Virus record (IMG/VR): IMGVR_UViG_3300006754_000184
Coordinates: 1 to 23,244 of that record
Strand: one strand, 5' to 3'
From: a virus
DNA length: 23,244 nucleotides
How positions within the stretch are numbered: the stretch's first letter is position 1; each line of letters opens with the position of its first letter. The position numbers were made by a program, and so were the translations under genes. The notes below the pieces were generated by a model. It had not been told where the DNA came from. It made no database searches and saw only the letters and a program-made list of their open reading frames with translations. Positions 7,395 through 15,988 of this stretch are shown here, piece after piece.

Positions 7395-9095
7395 ATGGAT
7401 AAGACTTTACTCAGACCTTTATTTCAAAAAAGATATATGGAGCTACACAAACCTGTAAAAGCTTTTGCGGGTTTGTTTGCACAAAAACAAGATCCCAATC
7501 AAAATATGCAAGTGGCTAATTTAATGCCTGATGCAAGTGCCCCTGTAAGAGATGTACAAAGAAGGGAATTACCTGCACCTGGTATTACTGAGGCTCTTAG
7601 ACAAGGTTTTGACGAAAGTAACGAAGCCACAAGAATAAAAAAGAATGTAGAAGCAATTGGTGAAGGAAGAAAAAAGGTTACTGATGGAATTATGTCATTA
7701 AGTCCCAAAGAAGATGAGAGATTAAGTCCAGACGTACGAAAAGAACTAGTTAAACTATCTCAACAAGGTAAAGTATTAGAGGAAAGTGAAAAGATAGTTG
7801 CAAAGCCAGCTTCAGAGCCTTTATTTAGTGATGGCGAAAAAAAAGGAATATTTGCGGCACAACTAGCTATGGCATTAGCAAAACCGGGAGATCCCTTTGC
7901 TAATTTAGCAGGCGGTTTAGGTATGGGTGCTATGAGTCTTGCTGATTTAAAAGCAACTGAAGCAGAGATTGATGCACAAAAAGTGAAATTTTCTAAAACT
8001 AAAGAGGCTATTGATTCAACGACAGGCAAAAAAGTATTTGTAACTGAAGCACAAATTCAAACCACTATGAACCCTGATGGATCACCTAGGTACGCACCAA
8101 AAGGCGAAACAGCAAATTTAACCATAGGAGCTTATAAGGTAAGACAAAAAGATGGGACTTATAAAAATCTTAATGTTCCAAAACATTTAGTTGCAAAAGC
8201 TTTTTTAGCTGGTGATTATGAAAAATATTTGCCAATAGATAAAGAGTCTGGAGATCAAATTAAAGTCGTAAAACTACTTAGAGAATATGGTGGTTTGAAA
8301 AAAAATGAATTTTTTCATGTGACAGAATCAGACCTTCGTAAAGATTTAGAAAGAGCACCTGAAGATAGACTTTTTGGACCAGCAAAATTAACAGGAACTC
8401 AGATTGCAGAAAATCTTTTACTATCAGAAGGAGTTAGAGAAAAGATGAAAAATCAATCAAAATTAGGTGATGAAATGAACAGAGCAGAACCAGTTATTGA
8501 TTTAATTTATGAAATTAAAAGAGATCTTACAAAAGTAAAAGCAGGTTCTGTAGGAGCATTAGCTCGTGGAGCTGGTAAATTAGAATCTCTAGGTGAGTTT
8601 GTAGGTATATCAAGAGATAATGATGAATATGGTTATGAAAATTATAGTAATGTAAAACAAGCCATAGAGAATCCTGAACAGTTTGCAAAAGATCAAAAAT
8701 TATCAAAAGAGGATACAGAGAGATTTATGGACATTGCAGATATTTTTAAAACAGAAACACAAAAATTATCAGCAGAATTACAAACAAAAGTAATTGAATT
8801 AGCCTATGCGATAGCAAAATCAAGGGAAGAAGGTGGTCGTTTCTCTGTTAGTGATATTGAATTGGCTATGAAATCAATAAATGCTGGTATTGATAGTGAA
8901 CAGTTTAAATCAAGTCTAGACGCTTTAGGTAGAAGAGTTCTACGTCAACCTTTATTAAATTACAAACGTTTTTACGAGAATGATCCAAATAAATTAAAAG
9001 GTGAACAATATCAAAAAATGATGAAAGCTTTAGAAGATTTTTCTGGTGTGAAAAGAATGGGAAAACCACCACTCTTAGATGATGAATTTAACTAG
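7395..9095 (+). CDS. Large virion-associated protein (566 aa), function unknown
   Basis: The product has an N-terminal part with KAFAGLFAQKQDPNQ and a hydrophobic stretch near residues 154-185 (IFAAQLAMALAKPGDPF, LAGGLGMGAMSLAD) that could be a membrane-active helix pair. A long charged, helical C-terminal half contains segments such as KQAIENPEQFAKDQKLSKED and KTQ/ELQTK-type heptads. No catalytic motif is recognised. Size, order and composition match internal virion proteins that enter the cell with DNA in T7-like and P22-like phages. It starts three bases after the preceding stop, and the next gene follows at nine bases. The family is not recognised with certainty. Confidence 0.65.
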   Translation: MDKTLLRPLFQKRYMELHKPVKAFAGLFAQKQDPNQNMQVANLMPDASAPVRDVQRRELPAPGITEALRQGFDESNEATRIKKNVEAIGEGRKKVTDGIMSLSPKEDERLSPDVRKELVKLSQQGKVLEESEKIVAKPASEPLFSDGEKKGIFAAQLAMALAKPGDPFANLAGGLGMGAMSLADLKATEAEIDAQKVKFSKTKEAIDSTTGKKVFVTEAQIQTTMNPDGSPRYAPKGETANLTIGAYKVRQKDGTYKNLNVPKHLVAKAFLAGDYEKYLPIDKESGDQIKVVKLLREYGGLKKNEFFHVTESDLRKDLERAPEDRLFGPAKLTGTQIAENLLLSEGVREKMKNQSKLGDEMNRAEPVIDLIYEIKRDLTKVKAGSVGALARGAGKLESLGEFVGISRDNDEYGYENYSNVKQAIENPEQFAKDQKLSKEDTERFMDIADIFKTETQKLSAELQTKVIELAYAIAKSREEGGRFSVSDIELAMKSINAGIDSEQFKSSLDALGRRVLRQPLLNYKRFYENDPNKLKGEQYQKMMKALEDFSGVKRMGKPPLLDDEFN

Positions 9096-9103
9096 GATTA
9101 AAA

Positions 9104-12100
9104 ATGGAATTATTTACAGTAGATGAATTAAGAGAAAAGTATCCAAAATACAAGGATAGCACTGATGAAGAGGTTAGTGAAAAATATTTAACACATATAA
9201 ACAAACTTAGAGATTATGAAAATGAAGCACCTGCCAATTATTATTCATTTATAAGAGTTGTAAATCCTAACTCACCTGATGCTAATTTACAAAAATATAA
9301 ATCCAATTTAGATCCAGATATAGTGAATGAAAAATCTGATGGGCAACATGCATTTGATGTTTTCAAAAAACTTAAAGAAGAAAGAAATCTGCCTATGAGA
9401 TTTAGAGATTTTGTTGAAGAGTATGCCCCAAAATTTTCAGTGCAATCTACTCTAGGTTCTGGACAGTATTCAGCTCAAGAAACAGAAAGAGTTCAACAAC
9501 CTTATTCAGATGGTGAAATAGCGGACATTACAGGAGTGGCTAGGTCTGACCCTGATTTCACAACTGTAAAAAGTAGAGCGGTAGGTAGTTTAGCTATGGA
9601 TGAAAAAAATCTTGCTCAAGCTATTCGTAATGAGGCATCTAAATATTTTGGTCAAGATGTAGAGGTTAGACGGGGACCAAATACAAATCAACTTGAAGTT
9701 TTTAATCCTCGACAAGGTCGCTTTCAATTAGTTAACAAACCTGGTTTGGATTTAGGTGATTTTAGTTCTTTAACAGGTGATTTAGCAGTGTCTATTGGAG
9801 AAATTTTAGGTACAATTGGTGGTTCAATGGTTGGACCTGTAGGATCAATAGGTGGAGGAGCCATAGGTGCTACTGCTGGTGATATGGCTAGAATGTATGT
9901 AGGTCACGAATTTTTTGACATAAACCCAAATTTAAAAGATTTTGATGACTATCTTAGTGAGTCGTATGCAACAGGACTTATTTCTGGTGTTAGTGGAACA
10001 TTGTTCAAAATACCAGGCATGACCTCCGCAATTAAAAATATTTATAAAAAACTTATGGACAAAAAAGAAATTTCAGATGCTGATTTAGCGGTTTTTGAAA
10101 AAGAGATAGGCGATACTAAAAAATTAAAAGATAAAATGAATGCAAGAATCGCAGACAATAAATTAAAAAGTCAGTTAAAATTTAACCTTGGTCAAGTAAC
10201 TAATGACCCAGAATTATTGGCATGGGCTAATGCTTTTGAAACACATTCAAAATATGGAGTAAAAGGTGAATTTCATCAAATGAATAAAAATAATGCAGCT
10301 GCTGTCAAAGATTTGTTTGAGTTATTTCGTCAGGGTTTTGTGTCCAAAAATCTATTAGGTAAAAATGCTGAGGGTTATGATATTGTTTTAAAACGACTTC
10401 AAGATAAAGCCAAAGCTTTAAACAGTGCAGAAAGAAAACCTTTAATTGAGGCTCTTCAAAAATCTGAAGATGATTTAAGTGATGCTGTTTTACAGTTTCC
10501 AAATGGCATAAAAAAAGAGGGAGGACAGTCTATAAAATCTGGTATTACTGAGTTTCAAGATTTACGAAGAAAAGATATAGAGAAAAAATATAAAAACTTA
10601 TTTAAAGGCACAGATGAATCTGAAGGAATGGCTTTAAGAAAATTACCTCTAGACCCAGACACACAAACATATAAGGTAATTGATGATGCTTTAAAAGCAA
10701 TTAGTGCTAGAGGTAAACAGACTTTAATGAAAAATTACCCTTCAATTAAAAGTATGATTAATATGCCTAAAAAAGGACAACAAATTAGTTTTCAAACTTT
10801 GCACAACACTAGATCTGATCTTCTTAGATTAAAAAGAAATTTGCAAGCAAAAAAACTTACTGCTGAAAACACACCTGACGAACAACAACTTAATAGTTTA
10901 ATTAAGGCTATAAATAAACAGATGGATGCCGGTCTTGGTCCAGACGATCCAATGTTAAAAATGTATAGAACAATTGATGATGAAGCTAAAAGTTTTTATG
11001 AAGATTATAATAGATTTATTGGACAGTTGGTGCAAAAAAATGGAGGACGTTTAAATATTGGAGATGAAGATATTTTTCTTACAACATTTAAAACAGGCAA
11101 AACACAACAGTCAAGAATAGATGATGTTTTTGATGTTTTAAAAACTGATTCTGAAAAAATGGATTTATATAAAAATAATATATTAGAATACTATATGTCA
11201 AAAGTTGACCCACAAAATTTGGGTAAAATTAATTTAGGAGCACACAGAAAATTTATTCAAGATCACAAATATGGTTTAGAAAAATTTTTTGGAAAGGATG
11301 GCTATAAAGAAATTACTAATGTTGGTAATTTACAAAAAAAAGTTGATGCTATTAATAAACAAAATAACGAAATAAGCAAAAAATTAAGTAAAACGACTGC
11401 GGGGCAAATAGAAAATAGGGACCCAGAAGAAATTTATGATTTTGCTTTTTCTCCAAGTCAGTTTGGTGGTGCAAGACCCACAAAATTAAAAGAACTTATG
11501 AATATTATTAAAGATGACGAAATAACAAAAAATGAATTTAAAACATTGGTTAGTCAAAGGTTGATGCTTCAATCAACTGATCCAATGGATTTTACTTTTG
11601 ATGCAAAAAAATTTAATAAATTTTTAGCAGAGAACAAAGAAAACCTTAAAATAGTTTTTGCTGATGATAAAAAATACCTTGATGATTTAAATGATTTTAA
11701 TAAGGTTCTATCTATCCTTGGTAGAACAACAAAAGATGCTCCTCCAGAAAGGTTTCGTTCTGCTTTAAGAGATTTAATAAGAGCAAAAGTAGGTATGTTT
11801 ACAGTAGCAGGCAGAACGATGACAGCGGGTATCAAAATAAGTGAGAATATGCTTAATAAAAAAATGGCACAGATAATTCAAAACCCAGAAGAATTAAGTC
11901 AACTAATTAAACTTGCAGATAAACCTCCAAGTTTTTTACAGACAGAAAAGGGAAAAGCAATTGTTAAAACTTTGTTTGGGTCTATTCCAGCGATGCAACA
12001 ATTTGATGTTACACCTGACCTTGAGGATGTCAGACAAAAGGATATTAAAAGAACAAAAAAAATAGATATTGACGATCAGTCTGCAGCACCATCTCCATTG

Positions 12101-12292
12101 GTAGATATGTTCGCTATGGAACAAGCACCACAACTTACGGACCCCGCTTCTGTGCCACCTCCTCCTATTGAACAACCTCAACCAGCTGGAATATCTTCTT
12201 TACCACAAGATAGAGCACAACAATATGCAGGTTTGTTTCCTAACGATCCTTCAGGTCAAATGATTGCACAACGAGGAAACCAAGATGCCTGA
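9104..12292 (+). CDS. Very large internal virion/ejection-type protein (1062 aa)
   Basis: This is the largest gene in the window. TAGGA at 9093-9097, six bases before the ATG, gives a good start. Residues about 222-265 form a Gly-rich hydrophobic segment (SIGEILGTIGGSMVGPVGS, GGGAIGATAGDMA) that could span or insert into a membrane. The rest is mostly charged and helical, with many Lys/Asp/Glu-rich coiled-coil-like stretches. The C terminus is Pro/Gln-rich (PPPPIEQPQPAG) and ends in a YAGLFPNDPSGQMIAQ motif that, from memory, recurs in pelagiphage virion proteins. A DNA-ejection conduit role, as for T7 gp15/gp16-like proteins, is inferred. No lysozyme-like domain is visible. Confidence 0.65.
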   Translation: MELFTVDELREKYPKYKDSTDEEVSEKYLTHINKLRDYENEAPANYYSFIRVVNPNSPDANLQKYKSNLDPDIVNEKSDGQHAFDVFKKLKEERNLPMRFRDFVEEYAPKFSVQSTLGSGQYSAQETERVQQPYSDGEIADITGVARSDPDFTTVKSRAVGSLAMDEKNLAQAIRNEASKYFGQDVEVRRGPNTNQLEVFNPRQGRFQLVNKPGLDLGDFSSLTGDLAVSIGEILGTIGGSMVGPVGSIGGGAIGATAGDMARMYVGHEFFDINPNLKDFDDYLSESYATGLISGVSGTLFKIPGMTSAIKNIYKKLMDKKEISDADLAVFEKEIGDTKKLKDKMNARIADNKLKSQLKFNLGQVTNDPELLAWANAFETHSKYGVKGEFHQMNKNNAAAVKDLFELFRQGFVSKNLLGKNAEGYDIVLKRLQDKAKALNSAERKPLIEALQKSEDDLSDAVLQFPNGIKKEGGQSIKSGITEFQDLRRKDIEKKYKNLFKGTDESEGMALRKLPLDPDTQTYKVIDDALKAISARGKQTLMKNYPSIKSMINMPKKGQQISFQTLHNTRSDLLRLKRNLQAKKLTAENTPDEQQLNSLIKAINKQMDAGLGPDDPMLKMYRTIDDEAKSFYEDYNRFIGQLVQKNGGRLNIGDEDIFLTTFKTGKTQQSRIDDVFDVLKTDSEKMDLYKNNILEYYMSKVDPQNLGKINLGAHRKFIQDHKYGLEKFFGKDGYKEITNVGNLQKKVDAINKQNNEISKKLSKTTAGQIENRDPEEIYDFAFSPSQFGGARPTKLKELMNIIKDDEITKNEFKTLVSQRLMLQSTDPMDFTFDAKKFNKFLAENKENLKIVFADDKKYLDDLNDFNKVLSILGRTTKDAPPERFRSALRDLIRAKVGMFTVAGRTMTAGIKISENMLNKKMAQIIQNPEELSQLIKLADKPPSFLQTEKGKAIVKTLFGSIPAMQQFDVTPDLEDVRQKDIKRTKKIDIDDQSAAPSPLVDMFAMEQAPQLTDPASVPPPPIEQPQPAGISSLPQDRAQQYAGLFPNDPSGQMIAQRGNQDA

Positions 12293-12506
12293 GCCTAGAA
12301 CAACAAAAGAACACATAATTTCTTTGTATGGGCATATTAAAGGTGTTCAAAAAGAAGTTACGGCAATTAAAGAAAATCATTTAACTCATATGCACGCAGA
12401 TATTGACAAGTTAGGTGCAAAGGTGGATAAGTTGTTATTTTGGATGCTAAGTGGTATGCTTACCATAATCATAACTGTCGTAGGACTTGTCACATGGATC
12501 CGATAA
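12285..12506 (+). CDS. Small coiled-coil membrane protein, holin/XhlA-like layout
   Basis: From ATG 12285 this is a 73-residue protein. GAGG at 12273-12276, eight bases upstream, supports this start over a TTG at 12264. The N-terminal part is hydrophilic and helical (KEVTAIKENHLTHMHADID, heptad-like KLGAKVDKLL). Residues about 51-70 form one membrane segment (FWMLSGMLTIIITVVGLVTW). A short coiled coil followed by a single C-terminal membrane helix is the layout of XhlA-type proteins and some class III holins, which help release lysis enzymes. It overlaps the large virion gene by eight bases and the next gene by 13 bases. The lysis role is inferred; no endolysin is visible here. Confidence 0.65.
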   Translation: MPEPRTTKEHIISLYGHIKGVQKEVTAIKENHLTHMHADIDKLGAKVDKLLFWMLSGMLTIIITVVGLVTWIR

Positions 12507-12937
12507 CACTAGCTACTTCTGCTTTTACTGCTATAAAAGGTGGTGTGGAAGTTGGTAAACAACTAACCGATCTCTCTCATCACATTATGAAATTTGTGCA
12601 TCAGATGACGGCGGTTGAGGAAGAACACAAAAAAGAAAAATCAAGATGGTTTTCTTCTCCAAACGAAGAAGCTTTGGATACATTTTTTAAATTAAAAAAA
12701 GTTCATGATATGGAAGAAGAGTTAAGATCTGTTTTTATGTTATATGGTAACATAAATATGTGGAATGATTTTGTTGCCATCCGAGCAAAATGTCGTAAAG
12801 ATAGACAACTTGCTAAAGAAAAAAAAATAAGAGAGCGCGCCGAGTTAATGCAGTACTTAACTTATGGAGGAATTGCATTAGGTGTACTTGCAGTTATTGC
12901 TATTTTTGTTGTTAATTGGGTTATGTTGACTAAATAA
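12494..12937 (+). CDS. Small membrane protein with C-terminal anchor (147 aa), conserved in marine phages
   Basis: The start is ATG 12494 (protein begins MDPITLATSAFTAIKGGVEV), with TAGGA at 12481-12485 upstream. The frame extends back to 12440, but those codons lie inside the preceding gene. The N-terminal part is helical and includes a VEEEHKKEKSRWFSSPNEEA block. The C terminus has one clear membrane segment (residues about 122-145, GGIALGVLAVIAIFVVNWVM). Proteins with the pattern 'DPI..A.sAF..IK.G...G' and a C-terminal helix are common near the lysis or packaging genes of marine phages, from memory, and have no assigned function. It may work with the preceding holin-like protein. Confidence 0.65.
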   Translation: MDPITLATSAFTAIKGGVEVGKQLTDLSHHIMKFVHQMTAVEEEHKKEKSRWFSSPNEEALDTFFKLKKVHDMEEELRSVFMLYGNINMWNDFVAIRAKCRKDRQLAKEKKIRERAELMQYLTYGGIALGVLAVIAIFVVNWVMLTK

Positions 12938-13063
12938 ATGATTGGTGTGTCAAACATTAAAATACCTGTTTATGCGCTAAAAATGGCAAAAAAACGAGCC
13001 AAAATAAGCCCCGTCAGTGCAATTTCAAGACCCCTAATGAGGTTTATTACCTCCCTAAAATAA
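12938..13063 (+). CDS. Possible tiny basic protein (41 aa) directly after the membrane gene
   Basis: An ATG begins on the base right after the TAA of the upstream gene. The 41-residue product (begins MIGVSNIKIPVYALK) is basic, with a KMAKKRAKISP stretch. Coupled translation is possible because the stop and start adjoin, and there is no Shine-Dalgarno sequence. The same stretch holds an imperfect hairpin (GAGGT at 13040 pairing with ACCTC) without a T run. This is low-confidence coding; it may be only part of the junction between the late and early modules. Confidence 0.3.
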   Translation: MIGVSNIKIPVYALKMAKKRAKISPVSAISRPLMRFITSLK

Positions 13064-13101
13064 GCAAAAACAACTTTTAAAAAAATAAATTATATTGTAG
13101 T

Positions 13102-13254
13102 ATGTTTTCTATGACAGAATATTTAGATGACAAAAATTATTTAGTAAATGAAAAAGGAAATTTAATTTATACACATTCTGAACCTATGGGACAGCGACCT
13201 GTATTCATTCCAAAGGATTATAGAAAATATTATGCACCTTATAAGAAAAGATAA
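13102..13254 (+). CDS. Small hypothetical protein (50 aa) before the nuclease
   Basis: The frame runs from ATG 13102 (another ATG is at 13111) to TAA at 13252-13254, overlapping the nuclease by 23 bases. The product (begins MFSMTEYLDDKNYLV) is rich in Tyr, Lys and Asp, and its C-terminal part is basic (YRKYYAPYKKR). No membrane segment is seen. A TATATT at 13091-13096 lies just upstream and could be a -10 element, which would put transcription starts at or near the first ATG. There is no good Shine-Dalgarno sequence. Codon use looks like the rest of the phage, but the gene is short and its function is unknown. Confidence 0.45.
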   Translation: MFSMTEYLDDKNYLVNEKGNLIYTHSEPMGQRPVFIPKDYRKYYAPYKKR

Positions 13255-13957
13255 ATCTTTTGAAGTTTCTGGCTTTAAAATAAATAAAAAATATCAGTAC
13301 AAATCTTATACTAGGAATGACGAAGAAACGGGACGAACCTATAATGTAGGCGATAATAAAGTTCCCTCCGTTACGACTATCTTATCAGGTACCCAGAGCC
13401 CTGAAAAAAAGAAATCTTTAGACAGGTGGCGAGAAAGAGTAGGCTACCAAGAAGCTGCACGAATCACGGCCCAGGCTTCATCACGAGGTACTGAAATGCA
13501 TTATGTATTAGAACAATATTTAAATGGCGTTGGTTATATTAACTTATCTGAAAAAGGAACACTACCTAGGATGATGGCGCATACGATAATTGATAATCTT
13601 AATCAATTTAGTCAGGTATATGGTACTGAAGTAAGTTTAAATTATGAAAATCTATGGGCTGGTTCTTCTGATCTAGTTGGTGTATATAAAGACAAGCCAA
13701 CAATTATTGATTTTAAACAATCAAATAAACCAAAACGAGAAGAGTGGATTGAAGATTATTATTATCAAATTGCGGCCTATGCATTAGCTCACAAAAAAAA
13801 CTTTGGTGATATTAAACAAGGCCTAATTTGTGTTTGTACAAAAGATTTATTGTATCAGGGTTTTTTGGTCAATGAAGAATTGTTATCAGAGTATGAAGAA
13901 AAATGGTTTAAGAGAGTTGAAAAATTTAATAAAGCTAAGCATCACAAAAAGAACTAA
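13232..13957 (+). CDS. PD-(D/E)XK nuclease of the RecB/Cas4/lambda-exonuclease group
   Basis: This 241-residue protein has the core of a RecB-like nuclease in the usual order: RGTEMH at residues 85-90, an Asp in AGSSDLVG (D147), the IIDFK catalytic strand (D160, K162), and QIAAYA (Q179, Y183), the QxxxY motif of Cas4/RecB enzymes. Metal-dependent cleavage of DNA ends is expected. In many T7-like marine phages a nuclease of this type takes the place of T7 gp6 and degrades host DNA or processes recombination ends. No Fe-S cluster Cys quartet like that of Cas4 is visible. The start at 13232 lies inside the upstream ORF. It overlaps the 5' part of the Mom/DruA-like frame, so the two are probably co-transcribed. 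Confidence 0.85.
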   Translation: MHLIRKDKSFEVSGFKINKKYQYKSYTRNDEETGRTYNVGDNKVPSVTTILSGTQSPEKKKSLDRWRERVGYQEAARITAQASSRGTEMHYVLEQYLNGVGYINLSEKGTLPRMMAHTIIDNLNQFSQVYGTEVSLNYENLWAGSSDLVGVYKDKPTIIDFKQSNKPKREEWIEDYYYQIAAYALAHKKNFGDIKQGLICVCTKDLLYQGFLVNEELLSEYEEKWFKRVEKFNKAKHHKKN

Positions 13958-14495
13958 CTCTAATCTTTTAGAGTTAATGAAGAACCATTATTCGCAACCT
14001 AAAGGATTTGTAGGGAGAAATATTTGTTATGCAATTACTTATGATGACAATTATTATGGGCATATTGTTGGTGGTTCTGCTGTTTTAGGTTTAATGCCTA
14101 GAGATGTTTTTTTTAACATAAAAGGAGCAGCAAAAAAGATGGAATTAAAAAAACTAAACACGATTGTAAATAATATATTTTATAATATATCAAAGGTTAA
14201 CAACCAATACCCATTAAGAAATTTTACAACAGAAGTCTTAAAAAAATTCACAGAAAAAATAATAGATGATTGGGAAAAAAAATATGGTGATAAGGTTATG
14301 GGTTTTGAAACTTTAGTAGAATTACCTAGAAAAGGAGAACTCTATTTAAAAAATAAATGGGTTCATGTTGGAACAACAAAAGGTTTTACTTGTAAAAGAG
14401 TTGCTGGAACAAAAGAAGAAAAATTTACAGGCAAAAGAGTTTGGGACTACAATAATCTAAGGCCTAAATTAATATTATGTAAAAAGGTCTTATAA
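13893..14495 (+). CDS. Mom/DruA (DUF4338)-like protein, possible DNA-modification enzyme
   Basis: The frame is open back to 13830. I choose ATG 13893, giving 200 residues that overlap the nuclease end by 65 bases; the start is uncertain. Conserved-looking parts in order are LLELMKNHYSQPKG (helix ending in HY), YAITYDDNYYGHIVGG, TIVNNIFYNIS, IIDDWEKKYGDKVMGFETL, LYLKNKWVHVGTTKGFTC, and KRVWDYNNLRPK. The order 'HY..., NN.., DW...YG....ETLVE, GxLY...W..vGTTKG' fits DUF4338 (DruA) proteins and Mom-type GNAT-fold proteins, in which adenine is modified in phage DNA. Which family fits best needs a profile search. A protective DNA-modification role alongside the C5 methyltransferase is inferred. Its stop codon overlaps the stop of the opposite-strand helicase. 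Confidence 0.6.
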   Translation: MKKNGLRELKNLIKLSITKRTNSNLLELMKNHYSQPKGFVGRNICYAITYDDNYYGHIVGGSAVLGLMPRDVFFNIKGAAKKMELKKLNTIVNNIFYNISKVNNQYPLRNFTTEVLKKFTEKIIDDWEKKYGDKVMGFETLVELPRKGELYLKNKWVHVGTTKGFTCKRVAGTKEEKFTGKRVWDYNNLRPKLILCKKVL

Positions 14496-15902
14496 AAATT
14501 TTAAAGCTTCTTCACCTAAAGTTTTTGCACTTAATTTAAGTTTGTTATTCAAACTTTTTAAAACAAATTCATCAATCGTCTTTTTTGCTACTAGATCAAT
14601 GTAGGTGACACTTTTTTGTTGACCAATTCTATGCGCTCTATCTTCTGATTGTTGTCTTACTTCAAGATTAAAAGAATTACTAAAATAAATCACTGTGTTT
14701 GCTGCAGTTAAATTAAGGCCGTATCCTCCTGTACTAGGGTTTCCCACAAAAAACCTAACCTTATCGTTTTTTTGAAAATTAACTACAGCAGAACTCCTAG
14801 CCTCAACTGACACAGCTCCATACACTTGTACGACAGACGTTGGACCGTATTTATTTTTTAAAGCTTCAGTTATCTCTTCTATGTTATGAACAAAATTAGC
14901 CCAAATTATGACCTTACCCTCAATTTCTTCAAGTATATTCATTAATTCAGTCAATTTAGCATTAGAAAAAATCTTGGTTTCGCCATCATCCGTTTTAATA
15001 AAACCATTACAAACTTGTTGTAATTTTATAATTTCCGTTAATTTATTGTTGTACGAAGCCATATCATCTTCAATTATAGCTCTACAATACTCTTTTAAAT
15101 CGCCATATGCTTTTTGTTGTGGTTGTGTTAAGGTAATGTCCCTTTTTTCATAAATTTTATCAGGAAGGTCTAGACATTCTTTTTTCCTTACCCTAAACGA
15201 AAAAGTTTTTATTTTCTCTTCAAGCTCATCTAAATTCTGATAATAAAGAGGTATCATTAAATTTTTATTTCCCCCAACTTGGATCTGCCTCATTACTGAA
15301 TAACGAGCTCTAAAAACATAATAATTAGTAAAACCTAAAATTGCTGGACTTAGGAACTCACATTGGCTATAAAGATCTAAAGGAGATTTAGTAATTGGAG
15401 AGCCTGTTAAAATACGTTTGTAAGTTGATTTTTGGAATAACTTGCATATATTTTTTGTTCGTTTGGCTGATCTATTCTTTATAGTAGTAGCCTCATCAAC
15501 AATTACACCTAATTTTTCATAATGTTTTTCAACAACTTTTGATAAAAGTTTTACACCAGATGAATGAGAAAATGCTTCTACATTTATTAAAAAAAAGTTT
15601 AATTTACCTTCTTTGTATTCAAATTTTTTGTTTACCTTATGAATTCCAATGGTTGTGTCAACAGAACAATGTGTGTTTATTTCATTAACCCAATTTCTAT
15701 AAACTGAATTTGGAGCCACCACAATTACTACATTAATTTCATTTTTTTGGAATAAATAAGCCATATTATCTATGGCTACTTTAGTTTTTCCAGTACCCAT
15801 CTCCATAAAATATGCAAAATTATTACGATCTGCACCTTTTATAAGAGCTTGTCTTTGGTGCTCAAAAGGCTTTGTTTTGTAGTTAAAAGAAGCTTTCGTC
15901 AT
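14490..15902 (-). CDS. SNF2/SWI2-type (SF2) DNA helicase/translocase
   Basis: This 470-residue protein has all key SF2/SNF2 motifs: HQ at 15-16, Walker A MEMGTGKT (33-40), the APNS strand (63-66), VDEATTIKN (135-143, a DEAx Walker B), TGSP near 166, and C-terminal DRAHRIGQ (421-428). DRAHRIGQ is typical of SNF2 motor proteins. Such proteins move along DNA using ATP without necessarily unwinding it. In marine phages a SNF2-like gene often lies among replication genes. This is the only confident minus-strand gene here. It converges with the Mom/DruA-like gene and is divergent from the gene at 15989. The ATG at 15902 has no nearby strong Shine-Dalgarno sequence; AGGA lies about 17 bases upstream. 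Confidence 0.88.
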   Translation of the reverse strand: MTKASFNYKTKPFEHQRQALIKGADRNNFAYFMEMGTGKTKVAIDNMAYLFQKNEINVVIVVAPNSVYRNWVNEINTHCSVDTTIGIHKVNKKFEYKEGKLNFFLINVEAFSHSSGVKLLSKVVEKHYEKLGVIVDEATTIKNRSAKRTKNICKLFQKSTYKRILTGSPITKSPLDLYSQCEFLSPAILGFTNYYVFRARYSVMRQIQVGGNKNLMIPLYYQNLDELEEKIKTFSFRVRKKECLDLPDKIYEKRDITLTQPQQKAYGDLKEYCRAIIEDDMASYNNKLTEIIKLQQVCNGFIKTDDGETKIFSNAKLTELMNILEEIEGKVIIWANFVHNIEEITEALKNKYGPTSVVQVYGAVSVEARSSAVVNFQKNDKVRFFVGNPSTGGYGLNLTAANTVIYFSNSFNLEVRQQSEDRAHRIGQQKSVTYIDLVAKKTIDEFVLKSLNNKLKLSAKTLGEEALKFL

Positions 15903-15988
15903 ATTAATATGTAATATATCCTAACTTTTTTTCTTGACTTGACAACAAAAAAGTTTTAAAAATTATTTAATATAAGAAAGGAGAGTCT
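15903..15988. promoter_or_regulatory. Divergent intergenic region with candidate promoter and 9-bp inverted repeat
   Basis: This 86-bp gap separates the two oppositely directed genes. A TTGACT/TTGACA tandem lies at 15934-15944, and AT-rich -10-like sequences (TATTTA, TAATAT) lie at 15964-15973, though spacings are not ideal. AACTTTTTT (15923-15931) and AAAAAAGTT (15947-15955) form a 9-bp inverted repeat around the TTGACA, suggesting an operator or hairpin. AAAGGAG (15977-15983) is the strong ribosome-binding site of the next gene. Confidence 0.5.

Noticed and set aside
13040-13055. GAGGT/ACCTC hairpin in the junction, considered as a terminator
   Set aside because: Only five base pairs and no T run on either strand.
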